A DNA stretch of 64,000 nt from Bacteroidota bacterium (GCA_023416995.1 JAEZGI010000027.1:219276-283275), one strand, 5' to 3'. Shown: positions 34,634 to 44,563, counted from the stretch's first letter. Numbers and translations are program-made. Notes: a model not told the origin generated them from the letters alone.

Positions 34634-35597
34634 CCGTTGCTACAGGTTTAATCAAAGCAATTCGTTTGCTGATCCGGATTGGATAGATAACAAAATACCA
34701 GATGATAAAGGTGAACGAACCCACGAGTATTGATGCACTCAATATGCGTGGCATAGTAGAATATCGCGTAATAAATCCTTCCAAAAACGCGGCCATAATA
34801 AAAACCGGTACCAAACCAATCATCAACTTCAAACCTGCTTTGGCGCCTTTCTTAAGTGATTGCGCGCGTTTCAGTGTACCAGGAAACAGAATACTGTTCC
34901 CTACTATCAGTCCTGCTCCGCCGGCAATGATGATCGCCGAAATCTCAAGCGTGCCATGTATCCAGATCACCAGCACAGATTGAAGACCCAATCCTTTTGC
35001 AAAAAACATGTATTGAAATGCCCCAAGCATCACACCGTTTTTGAAAAGCATCCACACCGTACCAATTGAAAGCAGGAAGCCCGCCACAAAAGTGAGAAAC
35101 GACACCTTGATATTGTTTACTGCGATTGCAATAAACATGTTGAAACTGTTCCTGTCTTTATATACATTAAACGGATCACCGCGGCTGATATTCTCTTCTG
35201 TCATCTCAACATAGCGGTCACCCAAAACACCGCGGATAAAAGTTTCGTCATGAGCAGCAGAAACGGCCGCCATTACTGCAAAGGAAGTAAAGATCAGGAA
35301 GGCATATAATAGCTGGCGATGATGTGCCCGCACAGTTAGTGGTAACTCTTCTATCCAGAATCGTTTAAACCGGGAGGTGTCTTCTTTTTTGTTTTTATAG
35401 ATGCCAAGATAAATGCCCGAAGCAAGACGGTTGAGATATTGTGTGACCTTGCTGTGCGGGTAGAAAGTTTTGGCATAGCCCAGATCGTTCACCAACTCTG
35501 TAAACTCCCTGGCCATCTGATCGGGGTCAGTACTGCGGTTATACTGGTACTGTTTCCATTTCTCAATATTTTTTTTGATAAACAGACCTTCTCTCAC
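34620..35597 (-). CDS. Stage II sporulation protein M-like (DUF95) membrane protein
   Basis: 325 residues from a GTG at 35597. Several membrane segments lie after residue 100. DUF95 features include 'FNMFIAIAVNNIKVSFLTFVAGFLLSIGTVWMLFKNGVMLGAF' (about 150-195) and 'IWIHGTLEISAIIIAGGAGL' near 210-230. Despite the name this is not evidence of sporulation: the family is common in Bacteroidota beside RDD, DUF4129 and MoxR genes, as here. First gene of the five-gene minus-strand operon. Confidence 0.88.
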   Translation of the reverse strand: MREGLFIKKNIEKWKQYQYNRSTDPDQMAREFTELVNDLGYAKTFYPHSKVTQYLNRLASGIYLGIYKNKKEDTSRFKRFWIEELPLTVRAHHRQLLYAFLIFTSFAVMAAVSAAHDETFIRGVLGDRYVEMTEENISRGDPFNVYKDRNSFNMFIAIAVNNIKVSFLTFVAGFLLSIGTVWMLFKNGVMLGAFQYMFFAKGLGLQSVLVIWIHGTLEISAIIIAGGAGLIVGNSILFPGTLKRAQSLKKGAKAGLKLMIGLVPVFIMAAFLEGFITRYSTMPRILSASILVGSFTFIIWYFVIYPIRISKRIALIKPVATDVEG

Positions 35598-35714
35598 AAG
35601 AATATTGATTTAAAACTTTCAGAACCATATAAAGCAGTGAGGTTGACCAACATAGCTTCCAATATACAATTTAGAACTATAAGTTTTAAATAATAAATAT
35701 TAAATTTAGCACTC

Positions 35715-36482
35715 ATGGGCCTGATACAATTAGACACCGGTTTCAACATACAGGTTGAGTTTTCAGTCACTCCTTTTCATAAACGACTTATCGCATGGAT
35801 CATTGATCTGATTGTATGCTGGCTGTACATCAAACTGATGTCATTGATTTTTAGTATTCCTTCTTTTTTTATATGGACGAACAGCTGGCAATGGCAGGAC
35901 CTGCTGATTGGTTTGCCCGTACTGTTTTATCATTTGTTGTGTGAGATCATCTTCAATGGACAAAGTGTTGGAAAAATGCTTATGCAGATCCGCGTGATCA
36001 CTGCTGAAGGTGGTCAGCCGGCTCTCAGCCAATACCTGATCCGTTGGGTGTTTCGCCTTATTGATTTCCCATTGTTGTTGTTAGGCAGTATTGCTTCAAA
36101 TGCTTTGCCCTGGTATTTGTTCCCACTGATCTTTGGTGGCCTTGCCTGTTTAATATTTACTGAGAAATCGCAGCGGATCGGCGATCTTGTGGCAGACACC
36201 ATTATCATCGATCTTAAAAACAAAACCTCGTGGGAAGACACGGTTTTTACCGAGATAGAAAGCGATTATGAACCACGGTACCCCATGGTGATGCAGTTAA
36301 GTGACAGGGATATCAACACTCTTAAAAGTATTATCGAGTCGGTAAAAACAAAAAATCACAGCGATCTTGCGCTAAAAATTTCTGACCGGATAAAATCCAG
36401 GCTCAACATACAAAGTGATGAAGAGCCTGGAGAGTTTTTGAAAACCTTATTGAAAGATTATAATTACTATTCTACGAATTAG
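35715..36482 (+). CDS. RDD-family membrane protein
   Basis: 255 residues. N-terminal RDD domain: FHKRLIAWIIDLIVCWLYIKL, 'GQSVGKMLMQIRVITAEGG' and YLIRWVFRLIDFPLLLLGS, with three membrane segments between residues 20 and 150. The C-terminal ~100 residues are cytoplasmic and charged. Divergent from the SpoIIM-like gene, a conserved pairing in this phylum. Role unknown, perhaps transport. Confidence 0.88.
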   Translation: MGLIQLDTGFNIQVEFSVTPFHKRLIAWIIDLIVCWLYIKLMSLIFSIPSFFIWTNSWQWQDLLIGLPVLFYHLLCEIIFNGQSVGKMLMQIRVITAEGGQPALSQYLIRWVFRLIDFPLLLLGSIASNALPWYLFPLIFGGLACLIFTEKSQRIGDLVADTIIIDLKNKTSWEDTVFTEIESDYEPRYPMVMQLSDRDINTLKSIIESVKTKNHSDLALKISDRIKSRLNIQSDEEPGEFLKTLLKDYNYYSTN

Positions 36483-36490
36483 CAGAGGAA

Positions 36491-36934
36491 TTACCCCGCC
36501 ATCGCGACGCCCGTTGCGACCACCACCAACAATGCCAGGGCATAAAATGCCAGCAGAATGATCATCAGTATGCCCATGAACTTAAAACATGACTTCAGAT
36601 TTTCAAATGAGGTATTTAAGGATTCCTGGTCATTGTTGCGAAGTGCCACCTGCATTTTAGTAGCAAATTTGTAGAGATAAAAGCAGGGGAAGAAGTAAAT
36701 CAACCCTACGGCAGCCACCAGAATGGTTCCGCCGGAGCCGCTTCCCGGGGTACCATAAGCACTTGACATCATGCTGCTCATTAAAGAACCCGCAAACAAC
36801 ACGATGATTAAAAATAAACCAATAAAGATGAAGCCAACGATGGCCAGGAATTTTGACCATTTTGCTGTTTCACGTAAAAACGAAGAGGCCTGGTGATCGA
36901 TCTGCAGATCAAAAAGACTGTTGGATTGTTCCAT
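36491..36934 (-). CDS. DUF5362-type small membrane protein
   Basis: 147 residues with three to four hydrophobic segments (WSKFLAIVGFIFIGLFLIIV, ILVAAVGLIYFFPCFYLYKF, FMGILMIILLAFYALALLVV). A short helical stretch between the last two (ALRNNDQESLNTSFENLKSCFK) is typical of DUF5362. Function unknown. It ends 9 nt from the convergent RDD gene. Confidence 0.75.
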   Translation of the reverse strand: MEQSNSLFDLQIDHQASSFLRETAKWSKFLAIVGFIFIGLFLIIVLFAGSLMSSMMSSAYGTPGSGSGGTILVAAVGLIYFFPCFYLYKFATKMQVALRNNDQESLNTSFENLKSCFKFMGILMIILLAFYALALLVVVATGVAMAG

Positions 36935-37000
36935 ACGATTGTGGGAGTTAGGTTAGTTAATCCCAACAATATAAAAACTTTCCTCAATACGTGCAACAAT

Positions 37001-38479
37001 CTAATAAGCCTGTGCAAACAGTACCCTTTCCTTGCTTGGCTTGCCCGTCAGGATACATTTTCCATCTTCCTGCGGATTATCAAGCGGGATACAACGAATG
37101 GTAGCTTTTGTAAGTTCTTTGATCTTTTCCTCAGTTTCAGGTGTGCCATCCCAGTGCGCAGCAATAAAACCGCTTTTCTCTTTTAAAACGGTTTCAAATT
37201 CTTCCCAGGTATCCACTTTTGTGATGTGCGAATCGCGGTGTTCCAGGGCCCTGTTAAACATAGCTGTTTGAATATTTTCAAGCAGTTCAGCTATTGTGTT
37301 GGCAAACCCGTCCAATGAAATAGTTTGTTTTTCACGTGTGTCGCGACGTGCTACCTCAACGGTGTTATTTTCAATATCACGGGCACCGATAGCAACCCGT
37401 ACGGGTACGCCCTTCTTTTCATATTCCGCAAACTTCCAACCGGGGCGGTTGTTGTCATTGTCATCAAACTTCACGCGTATACCGGCGGCTTTTAATTGTT
37501 TAACCAGTTCCGCTACTTTTTCATTGATAATGATATTCTGATCAGCACCTTTATAAATAGGCACGATCACCACTTGGAAGGGGGCAATCTTTGGTGGCAG
37601 AATCAAACCTTCATCATCGCTGTGTGCCATTACGAGCGCACCTATCAGGCGGGTACTAACACCCCAGCTGGTGGCCCATACATAGTCGAGTTTGTTTTCT
37701 TTATCAGAGAATTTAACATCAAAAGCTTTTGCAAAATTTTGCCCGAGGAAATGCGAGGTTCCCGCTTGCAAAGCTTTACCGTCCTGCATCAGCGCTTCAA
37801 TACAATAGGTGTCGAGTGCACCGGCAAAACGTTCCGATTCAGATTTCACACCCCGGATAACGGGAAGAGCCATCCAGTTTTCTGCAAAGTCTGCATACAC
37901 ATGCAACATCTGCACAGCTTCCGCTACGGCTTCTGCCTGCGTGGCATGGGCAGTGTGCCCTTCCTGCCAAAGAAATTCCGCTGTGCGTAAAAACAAACGG
38001 GTGCGCATTTCCCAACGAACCACATTTGCCCATTGATTGATAAGGATGGGCAGATCGCGGTATGACTGGATCCAACCTTTATAAGTGTTCCAGATAATCG
38101 CCTCACTGGTTGGACGAACGATTAATTCCTCTTCAAGTTTTGAATCAGGATCAACCATAAGTGATCCTTTTTTATCAGGATTCGCCTTCAACCGGTAATG
38201 AGTCACCACCGCACATTCTTTCGCGAACCCTTCTGCATTTTTTTCTTCGGCTTCAAACAGGCTTTTAGGAACAAACAGCGGGAAATAGGCATTCACGTGC
38301 CCTGTGTCCTTAAACATCTTATCCAAAGCGTCACGCATATTTTCCCAGAGGGCGTAACCATAAGGTTTTATTACCATACATCCCCGTACGGCTGAATAAT
38401 CTGCGAGACTTCCTTTTATTACCAGGTCGTTGTACCATTGAGAATAATCCTGGCTGCGCGATGTAATTTCTTTGCTCAT
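37001..38479 (-). CDS. proS: Prolyl-tRNA synthetase, short (eukaryote/archaeon-like) type
   Basis: 492 residues. Class II synthetase with motif 1 around YGYALWENMRDALDKM, the motif 2 region VRWEMRTRLFLRTAEFLWQEGHTAH, and the motif 3 region around TSWGVSTRLIGALVMAHSDDEGLILPPKIAP. An anticodon-binding domain follows (QVVIVPIYKG...) and ends in the C-terminal zinc-like domain finishing LFAQAY. It lacks the INS editing domain of the long bacterial form. Essential for translation. Confidence 0.96.
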   Translation of the reverse strand: MSKEITSRSQDYSQWYNDLVIKGSLADYSAVRGCMVIKPYGYALWENMRDALDKMFKDTGHVNAYFPLFVPKSLFEAEEKNAEGFAKECAVVTHYRLKANPDKKGSLMVDPDSKLEEELIVRPTSEAIIWNTYKGWIQSYRDLPILINQWANVVRWEMRTRLFLRTAEFLWQEGHTAHATQAEAVAEAVQMLHVYADFAENWMALPVIRGVKSESERFAGALDTYCIEALMQDGKALQAGTSHFLGQNFAKAFDVKFSDKENKLDYVWATSWGVSTRLIGALVMAHSDDEGLILPPKIAPFQVVIVPIYKGADQNIIINEKVAELVKQLKAAGIRVKFDDNDNNRPGWKFAEYEKKGVPVRVAIGARDIENNTVEVARRDTREKQTISLDGFANTIAELLENIQTAMFNRALEHRDSHITKVDTWEEFETVLKEKSGFIAAHWDGTPETEEKIKELTKATIRCIPLDNPQEDGKCILTGKPSKERVLFAQAY

Positions 38480-38726
38480 ATACTGGTTGAATTCACAGGG
38501 TTTACCGGCTTAAGTATCTGCATTCATCAATGATAAATAATATATTAATGAATTTTAATCCAATTTACCCAACCCTGTTTTGATCTGTTGGTTTACAGTG
38601 ATTTACTTCCCTGAACTTTAACAATAATCCGGTCAGAATTTAATTTCCGCTGGTACGATTTTGTTGTAACTTCATCAGGCAGACGCAAAAGTAACAAGTT
38701 CAGTCGTAAATCATTAAAACAGTTAT

Positions 38727-39656
38727 ATGAAGTCCTCAATAGTATTTTTCAGTATGGCAGCAATTGTATTAAGCAGTTGCTCAGCTGTATACAGGACCGC
38801 TCAAACCCCTGATGATATATATTATTCACCGGGCCGTGAGGCAGCAGATTCCTATGTGCAGGTTGATAGAAAGCAGGATCGTGCAGGAACGTATCGTGCC
38901 GAAGATTTTTATTCACCCGAAGATCGTGTACTCCGTATGCGTGTGAGAAACCCTAATCTCTGGAGCGCCTTCGACGATTACGGATACGGTGGTTACGGTG
39001 GATATGGAATGGGCTATGGTGGATTAGGATATGGCATGGGATACAGTGGCCTGGGTTACGGTATGGGATATGGCGGCTTAGGATATGGTATGGGTTATGG
39101 TGGTCTTGGTTATGGCCTCGGTTACAGTGGGCTGGGATACGGTCTTGGTTACGGTATGCCCTGGTATGTAGGCGGATTGGGTTTAGGTTTTGGATATAAC
39201 AGGTTTTACAACAACTTCTACGGTTGGAACAGCATGTATAATCCATATTATGGCGGTGTAGTTGTGATTGGTGATAAATCACCACGCGCGAACACAAGAC
39301 TCAGAACCTTCAATCCAAATACCTATTCAAACCGCACCTATAACAGCACTAACGCTACCCGGCCCGGTACTTACCGGCCAAACGGCAGAAGCGGTTATAA
39401 CAACTCAAATACAAACACGCTCGGAACTAGCATCCGCCGTGTGTTTTCAAACGGGTCAAATAACACAAATTCCAATGCCGGACGTGGCAGTTATTATACT
39501 CCAGGTAGCAATGACAGACCTGTACGAACCTACAACCCACCCAGCAGTACACAAACTGTCAGGCCAATGAGTTCAGGTTCTACCGGTGGTGGTAGCACAG
39601 GTGGCAGCAGACCAGCAGGTGGCAGTACCGGTGGACGTCCGGCGAGAGGCAACTAA
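38727..39656 (+). CDS. Glycine/tyrosine-repeat lipoprotein of unknown function
   Basis: 309 residues. Signal peptide II with lipobox VLSSCS (Cys 18). A short charged region follows (residues 19-82), then five 9-residue repeats GYGMGY(G/S)GL at 92-136. A WYVGGLGLGFGYNRFYNNFYG segment and a long low-complexity Ser/Thr/Asn/Gly/Pro tail come next. Probably anchored to the outer membrane, possibly exposed or structural. No enzymatic motif. Similar low-complexity lipoproteins occur in this phylum but I cannot assign a family. Confidence 0.8.
   Translation: MKSSIVFFSMAAIVLSSCSAVYRTAQTPDDIYYSPGREAADSYVQVDRKQDRAGTYRAEDFYSPEDRVLRMRVRNPNLWSAFDDYGYGGYGGYGMGYGGLGYGMGYSGLGYGMGYGGLGYGMGYGGLGYGLGYSGLGYGLGYGMPWYVGGLGLGFGYNRFYNNFYGWNSMYNPYYGGVVVIGDKSPRANTRLRTFNPNTYSNRTYNSTNATRPGTYRPNGRSGYNNSNTNTLGTSIRRVFSNGSNNTNSNAGRGSYYTPGSNDRPVRTYNPPSSTQTVRPMSSGSTGGGSTGGSRPAGGSTGGRPARGN
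39000..39134 (+). repeat. Five 27-bp in-frame repeats
   Basis: Each unit encodes GYGMGYGGL with small changes (M/L, G/S). The repeat preserves frame, so copy number could vary by slippage or recombination without breaking the gene. Confidence 0.85.
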
Positions 39657-39768
39657 GAATAGCTTCCAGCTCATTAAATATATAGGAGGAACATGATTTT
39701 GGGTAACCCTGAATTTTGATTCCTCCTTTTTGTTGGCAGTAACTATAAAAGACAATTGGAAAAGTAAT

Positions 39769-41370
39769 ATGAAAAGAATCGGAATTGTAGTGGGGTTGGC
39801 TTTATGCGCGCAACAGATAAGCGCACAAACACCCGAAGACGCGATCAGGATGAGTTGGAACACCCCAACAGGTACAGCCAGGAACCAGGCCATTGGTGGC
39901 GCTATGGGATCGCTTGGTGGAGAGATAACAAGTTTATTTGTGAACCCGGCAGGACTGGGATTATATAAAAGAGGCGAGTTTGTGATTACGCCGGGCCTCA
40001 GTCTCACAAACGGCTCAGGTTATTTCAGGGGCACAAACGCAAGTGCCGCAAGTAAAACAGCCTTTAACCTGGGAACAAGCGGGGTGGTATTAAGCTGGTC
40101 GGAAAACGGCAGCAAATGGCGCAACAAAAGTTTTGCTATCGGTCTGAACCGTGTTGCCAATTTCAACAATCTTCAATATTACAAAGGTCAGAACGATTAC
40201 AGCTCCTTCTCTGAAGCTTTCGCGGAAGAGTTTGCAGGTTCGGGGCTAGATATCGGCACTTCGCTATTTGATGCACCTTTGTCGCTGGGAACAAAACTGG
40301 CAACCTATGCATACCTCATTGACACTGTCACTGTAAACGGTGTTACGGAAGTTGTGGGTTTGCCACAGAGAGACGCTATCCTGGCTAACCAGAGCGCTTT
40401 GCTGAACCAGGAAAAAACCATTACAACTACAGGAGGTATCACCGAACTTTCATTTGGTTATGCAGCCAATATGGATGACAAGATCTACATTGGTGGTAGC
40501 CTGGGCATACCTATCGTTAATTACAACCGCACTTCGGTTATAAAAGAATGGGATGCGACCGGTGCCAGTAATAATAATTTCGGCTATGCCCGTTACACTG
40601 AAGAATACGCATCAAAAGGTGTTGGTGTAAATGCGAAACTAGGTGTCATCTTCAAACCGGCCGACCAGTTCCGGGTGGGCTTATCGGTACACTCTCCTTC
40701 ATGGTATGCATTACGTGAGCAGATCACCGGGGACATAGAAGCAGATCTCGAAAATTACTTCCTGCCTGGTCAAAATATCCGGAAAGCCACGGCAGATTCA
40801 ATCTACACACAATTCGGAGTGGGCATTCCTGAATTCAGGTATGATTTGATTGCTCCATGGAAATTTCTTGTAAGCGCATCGTATGTTTTACACGAAGTAG
40901 AAGACGTTACCCAGCAAAAAGGTTTCATTACCGCAGATATTGAATACGTGACGCACGGTTCTTCAAGATTCCGCTCGGGTGATCAGCAACAAAATACAGA
41001 TTATTTTGATGGTGTAAATGAAACGGTAAAAGAGATATATCGTGGTGCATTGAACTATCGTGTTGGTGGTGAACTTAAGTTCAATACGTTGATGACCCGC
41101 CTGGGGTTCTCGTATTACGGTAATCCTTATGCGGAGAAGACTTATAAATTTGGTGATAACAACAGCGAAACAGTACGGCCGCGCAGGATGAATATCAGCG
41201 GCGGACTTGGTTATCGCAACCGTGGTATTTTCATCGATCTCACTTATGTTCATAGCCTGAACAGGGATGTGAACTTCCCATATCGTTTAGGAGACAAGGA
41301 TAACACCTTTGCAGCCTTGAAAGAGAGCAACAGCAACGTGATACTCACAGTTGGTTTCAAGTTCCGGTAA
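39769..41370 (+). CDS. Outer membrane beta-barrel protein, OMPP1/FadL-like
   Basis: 533 residues from the ATG at 39769, giving signal peptide MKRIGIVVGLALCAQQISAQ; the frame upstream to 39730 is unlikely. The mature N-terminus 'TPEDAIRMSWNTPTGTARNQAIGGAMGSLGGEITSLFVNPAGLG' (residues about 21-63) is the NPAG(L/A) signature region of FadL-type barrels, followed by many amphipathic strands and a final VGFKFR. It likely passes hydrophobic molecules across the outer membrane; the substrate is unknown. Confidence 0.83.
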   Translation: MKRIGIVVGLALCAQQISAQTPEDAIRMSWNTPTGTARNQAIGGAMGSLGGEITSLFVNPAGLGLYKRGEFVITPGLSLTNGSGYFRGTNASAASKTAFNLGTSGVVLSWSENGSKWRNKSFAIGLNRVANFNNLQYYKGQNDYSSFSEAFAEEFAGSGLDIGTSLFDAPLSLGTKLATYAYLIDTVTVNGVTEVVGLPQRDAILANQSALLNQEKTITTTGGITELSFGYAANMDDKIYIGGSLGIPIVNYNRTSVIKEWDATGASNNNFGYARYTEEYASKGVGVNAKLGVIFKPADQFRVGLSVHSPSWYALREQITGDIEADLENYFLPGQNIRKATADSIYTQFGVGIPEFRYDLIAPWKFLVSASYVLHEVEDVTQQKGFITADIEYVTHGSSRFRSGDQQQNTDYFDGVNETVKEIYRGALNYRVGGELKFNTLMTRLGFSYYGNPYAEKTYKFGDNNSETVRPRRMNISGGLGYRNRGIFIDLTYVHSLNRDVNFPYRLGDKDNTFAALKESNSNVILTVGFKFR

Positions 41371-41388
41371 ACCTCTATTGAGACTCAT

Positions 41389-41426
41389 AAAAGACTACAC
41401 CCCGCAATTGCGGGGTGTAGTCTTTT
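41389..41426 (+). terminator. Intrinsic terminator, 38-bp perfect palindrome
   Basis: A run AAAAGACTACACCCCGCA is followed by its exact reverse complement, giving a stem of up to 17 bp with T4 on either strand. It may terminate from both directions, between the FadL-like gene and miaA. Confidence 0.85.
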
Positions 41427-41581
41427 ATGGGACGTTTAATCGCCTAACCTGGGTTTTCACAGGAATAATGTTTTACGATTCGGATAAGGACCATGAAGTT
41501 CCTCAAAAATGCCCGCTTTTCCTTGCTTAGGGCATCTTAATTGGACCATCTAACGGTAAAAGATAATCAGTGTAAGGGGTT

Positions 41582-42490
41582 TCATTTAGCCGGGCCCGGC
41601 TTTGCGGCGATGGCCCTTAGGGCGGCCACATCTCCCGGTTCTATCCAGGTAATTTCGGGATCTTTCCGGAACCAGGTTAGCTGACGTTTTGCATACTGGC
41701 GGGTATGCAGAATAATGCTGTCGACAGCTTCGTCGAGTGTTAGTTCACGATTAAGATAAGCGAACAGTTCTTTATAACCTACTGTCTGCAGTGGCCCTAA
41801 ATGCCGGTAGGGTAACAGCGAGCGAACCTCGGCTAACAAGCCTTCATCCATCATCTGGTGAACACGACGGGTGATTTGCTGGTGCAGGATGTTTTTAGAT
41901 GGCGCTATACCAACTTTAAGGATGTTGAAGGGCCGCTGCTTTTTATTCCTTTTTTGGTAGTGGCGGATAGACTTGCCTGTATGGGCCACCATCTCCAGTG
42001 CGCGCATCAGGCGATGCGGGTTTTCAACCTCACCTGTTTCAAAAAACAGTAGGTCGCGTAACCGTACTTCTTCACGGAGCCATTCTATCCCGTTTTTTTC
42101 ATAACCGGCAACGATCCCGGCACGAACATCGGGTGGAACCTGCGGCATAGCATCAAGACCTTCACAGAATGCTTTTATATAAAGACCCGTACCGCCTACC
42201 ATCACGATGGTATCGTATTTTTCAAAAAGTTGTTTGCTGATTTGTAAAGCGTATTGTTCAAAATCTGCAGCATTAACGGCCGCATGGATAGAATGAGAAG
42301 CAATAAAATGATGTGGTACCGCTGCAAGTTCGGCAGGTGATGGTCTTGCAACCCCTATATTCATTTCGCGATAGCACTGTCTTGAGTCGGCGGAAATTAT
42401 TTCTGTGTTTAAAAGCTCAGCCAGTTCGATTGCCATTGCAGTTTTGCCGGCGGCTGTGGGGCCCGCAATTATGATAACTGTTTTGGTCAC
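41582..42490 (-). CDS. miaA: tRNA dimethylallyltransferase
   Basis: 302 residues; adds an isopentenyl group to A37 of tRNAs that read UNN codons. P-loop IAGPTAAGKTAMAIELA, ISADSRQCYREMNIGVARP, VGGTGLYIKAF, and the C-terminal QLTWFRKDPEITWI. Overlaps the upstream gene by 4 nt. Confidence 0.96.
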   Translation of the reverse strand: MTKTVIIIAGPTAAGKTAMAIELAELLNTEIISADSRQCYREMNIGVARPSPAELAAVPHHFIASHSIHAAVNAADFEQYALQISKQLFEKYDTIVMVGGTGLYIKAFCEGLDAMPQVPPDVRAGIVAGYEKNGIEWLREEVRLRDLLFFETGEVENPHRLMRALEMVAHTGKSIRHYQKRNKKQRPFNILKVGIAPSKNILHQQITRRVHQMMDEGLLAEVRSLLPYRHLGPLQTVGYKELFAYLNRELTLDEAVDSIILHTRQYAKRQLTWFRKDPEITWIEPGDVAALRAIAAKPGPAK

Positions 42491-43050
42491 AGCTCCTGGT
42501 TGTCGTCAACATGTTCTTCGTGGTCACTGTCAGATTCACCATCGTCTTCCCCTTCTTCGCCATACCCTTCTGCGCCGGCGGTGAGATCGTATTTTTCTTC
42601 CATCTCCGCCAGTTTATCTCCCACCAATCCTTTTGTACCATATTGTGATGGGGCAATGCCTTCCGTTTTTACAACGGCCGGATATTCAAGTTTGGGGTTT
42701 TCTTCTTTTGATACATTTATGAGTTCAATCATAAAATGCCAGTTGCGATTGAAGTCGTAGGTATAGGCAAATTTCTGATTTGGATCACGGATCTCGGAGC
42801 CGATGGTAGTTTCTTCCATCAGCAAGGGTGGAACCTTATAAGGCCGATCATATTTTTCAAGACTGATCTCTCTTCCTTTCACCCAATTATCATTACTACG
42901 GAAAAATGTAGCCTGGTGTTTGGAATCAAATTCATAGGACTTCAGTATGGCCTGGTGCAGTTGCAGAAAGCTTTGTGTGTGTCGTATAGCTATATCCCGA
43001 TAAACACTATCGTCCTCTTCAAAATAAACCCGGAATTTCAAAATAGCCAT
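42487..43050 (-). CDS. pRiA4b ORF-3-like (IS1096 TnpR-type) protein
   Basis: 187 residues. The N-terminal ~125 residues match the plasmid pRiA4b ORF-3 family: FRVYFEEDDSVYRDIAIRHTQSFLQLHQAIL, ATFFRSNDNWVKG and 'FAYTYDFNRNWHFMIELI'. The tail is very acidic (EEGEDDGESDSDHEEHVDD). First described beside mobile elements, the family is chromosomal and conserved in Bacteroidota, here coupled to miaA. Function unknown. Two TAnnTTTG-like boxes lie upstream (TATTTTTG at 43087-43080, TACATTTG at 43100-43093, minus strand). Confidence 0.82.
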   Translation of the reverse strand: MAILKFRVYFEEDDSVYRDIAIRHTQSFLQLHQAILKSYEFDSKHQATFFRSNDNWVKGREISLEKYDRPYKVPPLLMEETTIGSEIRDPNQKFAYTYDFNRNWHFMIELINVSKEENPKLEYPAVVKTEGIAPSQYGTKGLVGDKLAEMEEKYDLTAGAEGYGEEGEDDGESDSDHEEHVDDNQEL

Positions 43051-43146
43051 GCGAATTGTTTTTTAATAGGTAAAGTGCACAAAAATAAGCTTCAAATGTA
43101 ACTAATATTCACAACTATCATACCATCGGGCCAGGTGTAAATTGCA

Positions 43147-44559
43147 TCAATTCGTGATGCCAAGTTCCTTTGCCTTGCTGATCATTAAAGCATAGGCCGC
43201 CTCGTAATTATTTTCTATTTCGCCGTCCAGTATCGCTTCACGGATGGCATTTTTGAGATCACCCACAGCACGCGATGGTGCCAGGTTGAAGGTTTTCATA
43301 ATCAGCTCACCTGTGATGGGCGGTTGCCAGTTGCGCAACTGGTCCTTCTCCTCCACCTCTTTCATGCGTTCGCGCACCATGTTGAAATTCTCAAGGTAGC
43401 GTTTTACTTTTTGTTTGTTTTTTGATGTGATATCAGCCTCACAAAGCATCATCAGTGATTCAATATCTTCACCGGCTTCAAAAAGCAATCTTCGTATAGC
43501 CGAATCCGTTATATTTTCTTTTGTCAGGCTGATCGGGCGCAGATGCAGCTCTACCAGTTTTCTGACGAGCCTCATCTTTTCATTTTGCGGAAGTTTGAGT
43601 TTTGTAAAGATCTTCGGAACCATCCTGCCGCCTACGGTTTCGTGTCCGTGAAAGGTCCAGCCATGCCCGGGTTCAAATTTCTTTGTTGCCGGTTTGGCAA
43701 TGTCGTGTAACAATGCGGCCCATCTTAACCAGAGATCGTCAGTGTGTTTGCTGATATTGTCAATCACCTGCAGCGTGTGATAGAAATTATCTTTGTGGCC
43801 GTGACCATCAATGTATTCCGCTCCTGCCAGCTCGGTCATTTGCGGGAAGATGATATGCAATAACCCGGATTTATACAAAAGATCAAGACCGATTGATGGT
43901 TTTGAGCTTAACAGGATCTTGTTTAATTCGTCGGTTATACGTTCCTGTGAGATGATCCTTATCCGATGGGTATTATCTTTTATTGCCTGGAACGTTTTGG
44001 CCTCTATATTGAAATGAAGTTGCGAGGCGAAACGAATGGCCCGCATCATCCGGAGGGGATCGTCACTAAAAGTTTGCAGCGGATCGAGCGGGGTCTGAAT
44101 GATCTTTTGTTCAATGTCTTTCAAACCACCGAAGGGATCGATCAGTGTTCCATAATCATCCTGGTTCAGGCTGATTGCGAGTGCGTTGATGGTGAAGTCG
44201 CGCCGGTCCTGGTCGTCCTTCAGCGTGCCCGGTACTACTTCGGGGTTGCGGGAGTGATAGCCGTAACTTTCCTTACGGGCACCGACAAATTCAATTTCAA
44301 AATCATCGAGCTTCAATTGTGCGGTACCGTAGGTTTTGAAGTAGGCAACCTGCGGTTTTGGCGAAAAGCGGTCAGATACTTTATGAGCAAGGGCAATGCC
44401 ATCACCTACACAAACGATATCAGCGTCTTTTGTTTTGCGCCCTATGATTTTGTCGCGAACGAACCCACCGATCAGGTAGCAGGGAAAGCCGGCTTCTGCC
44501 GCCGCGTGACCAATTTTTTTAAAAATAAACAGCTCTTTTTCTGAACACTCGATCTGCAT
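43147..44559 (-). CDS. cca: CCA tRNA nucleotidyltransferase / poly(A) polymerase family, with HD domain
   Basis: 470 residues. The class II nucleotidyltransferase head has CYLIGGFVRDKIIGRKTKDADIVCVG with the two catalytic Asp, and RRDFTINALAISLN. A tRNA-binding neck follows, then an HD domain (LRWAALLHDIAKPATKK, HGHETVGGRMV). It adds or repairs the 3' CCA of tRNAs; the tRNA-Leu gene in this window does not encode CCA, which fits a need for it. Exact assignment as CCA-adding versus poly(A) polymerase is by best family sense. Confidence 0.9.
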   Translation of the reverse strand: MQIECSEKELFIFKKIGHAAAEAGFPCYLIGGFVRDKIIGRKTKDADIVCVGDGIALAHKVSDRFSPKPQVAYFKTYGTAQLKLDDFEIEFVGARKESYGYHSRNPEVVPGTLKDDQDRRDFTINALAISLNQDDYGTLIDPFGGLKDIEQKIIQTPLDPLQTFSDDPLRMMRAIRFASQLHFNIEAKTFQAIKDNTHRIRIISQERITDELNKILLSSKPSIGLDLLYKSGLLHIIFPQMTELAGAEYIDGHGHKDNFYHTLQVIDNISKHTDDLWLRWAALLHDIAKPATKKFEPGHGWTFHGHETVGGRMVPKIFTKLKLPQNEKMRLVRKLVELHLRPISLTKENITDSAIRRLLFEAGEDIESLMMLCEADITSKNKQKVKRYLENFNMVRERMKEVEEKDQLRNWQPPITGELIMKTFNLAPSRAVGDLKNAIREAILDGEIENNYEAAYALMISKAKELGITN

Positions 44560-44563
44560 GGCG

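Noticed and set aside
30260..35597. MoxR-DUF58-DUF4129-SpoIIM operon as a MoxR/vWA conflict system
   Set aside because: This set is a widespread chromosomal cluster in Bacteroidota with no effector or trypsin/caspase genes beside it.
41389..41426. Insertion-sequence end or protein-binding palindrome
   Set aside because: Position after a gene stop and T/A tails on both sides fit a bidirectional terminator.
42487..43050. Active insertion element suggested by the pRiA4b ORF-3/IS1096 TnpR-like protein
   Set aside because: No transposase or inverted repeats nearby, and the gene is coupled to miaA; it looks like a resident gene.
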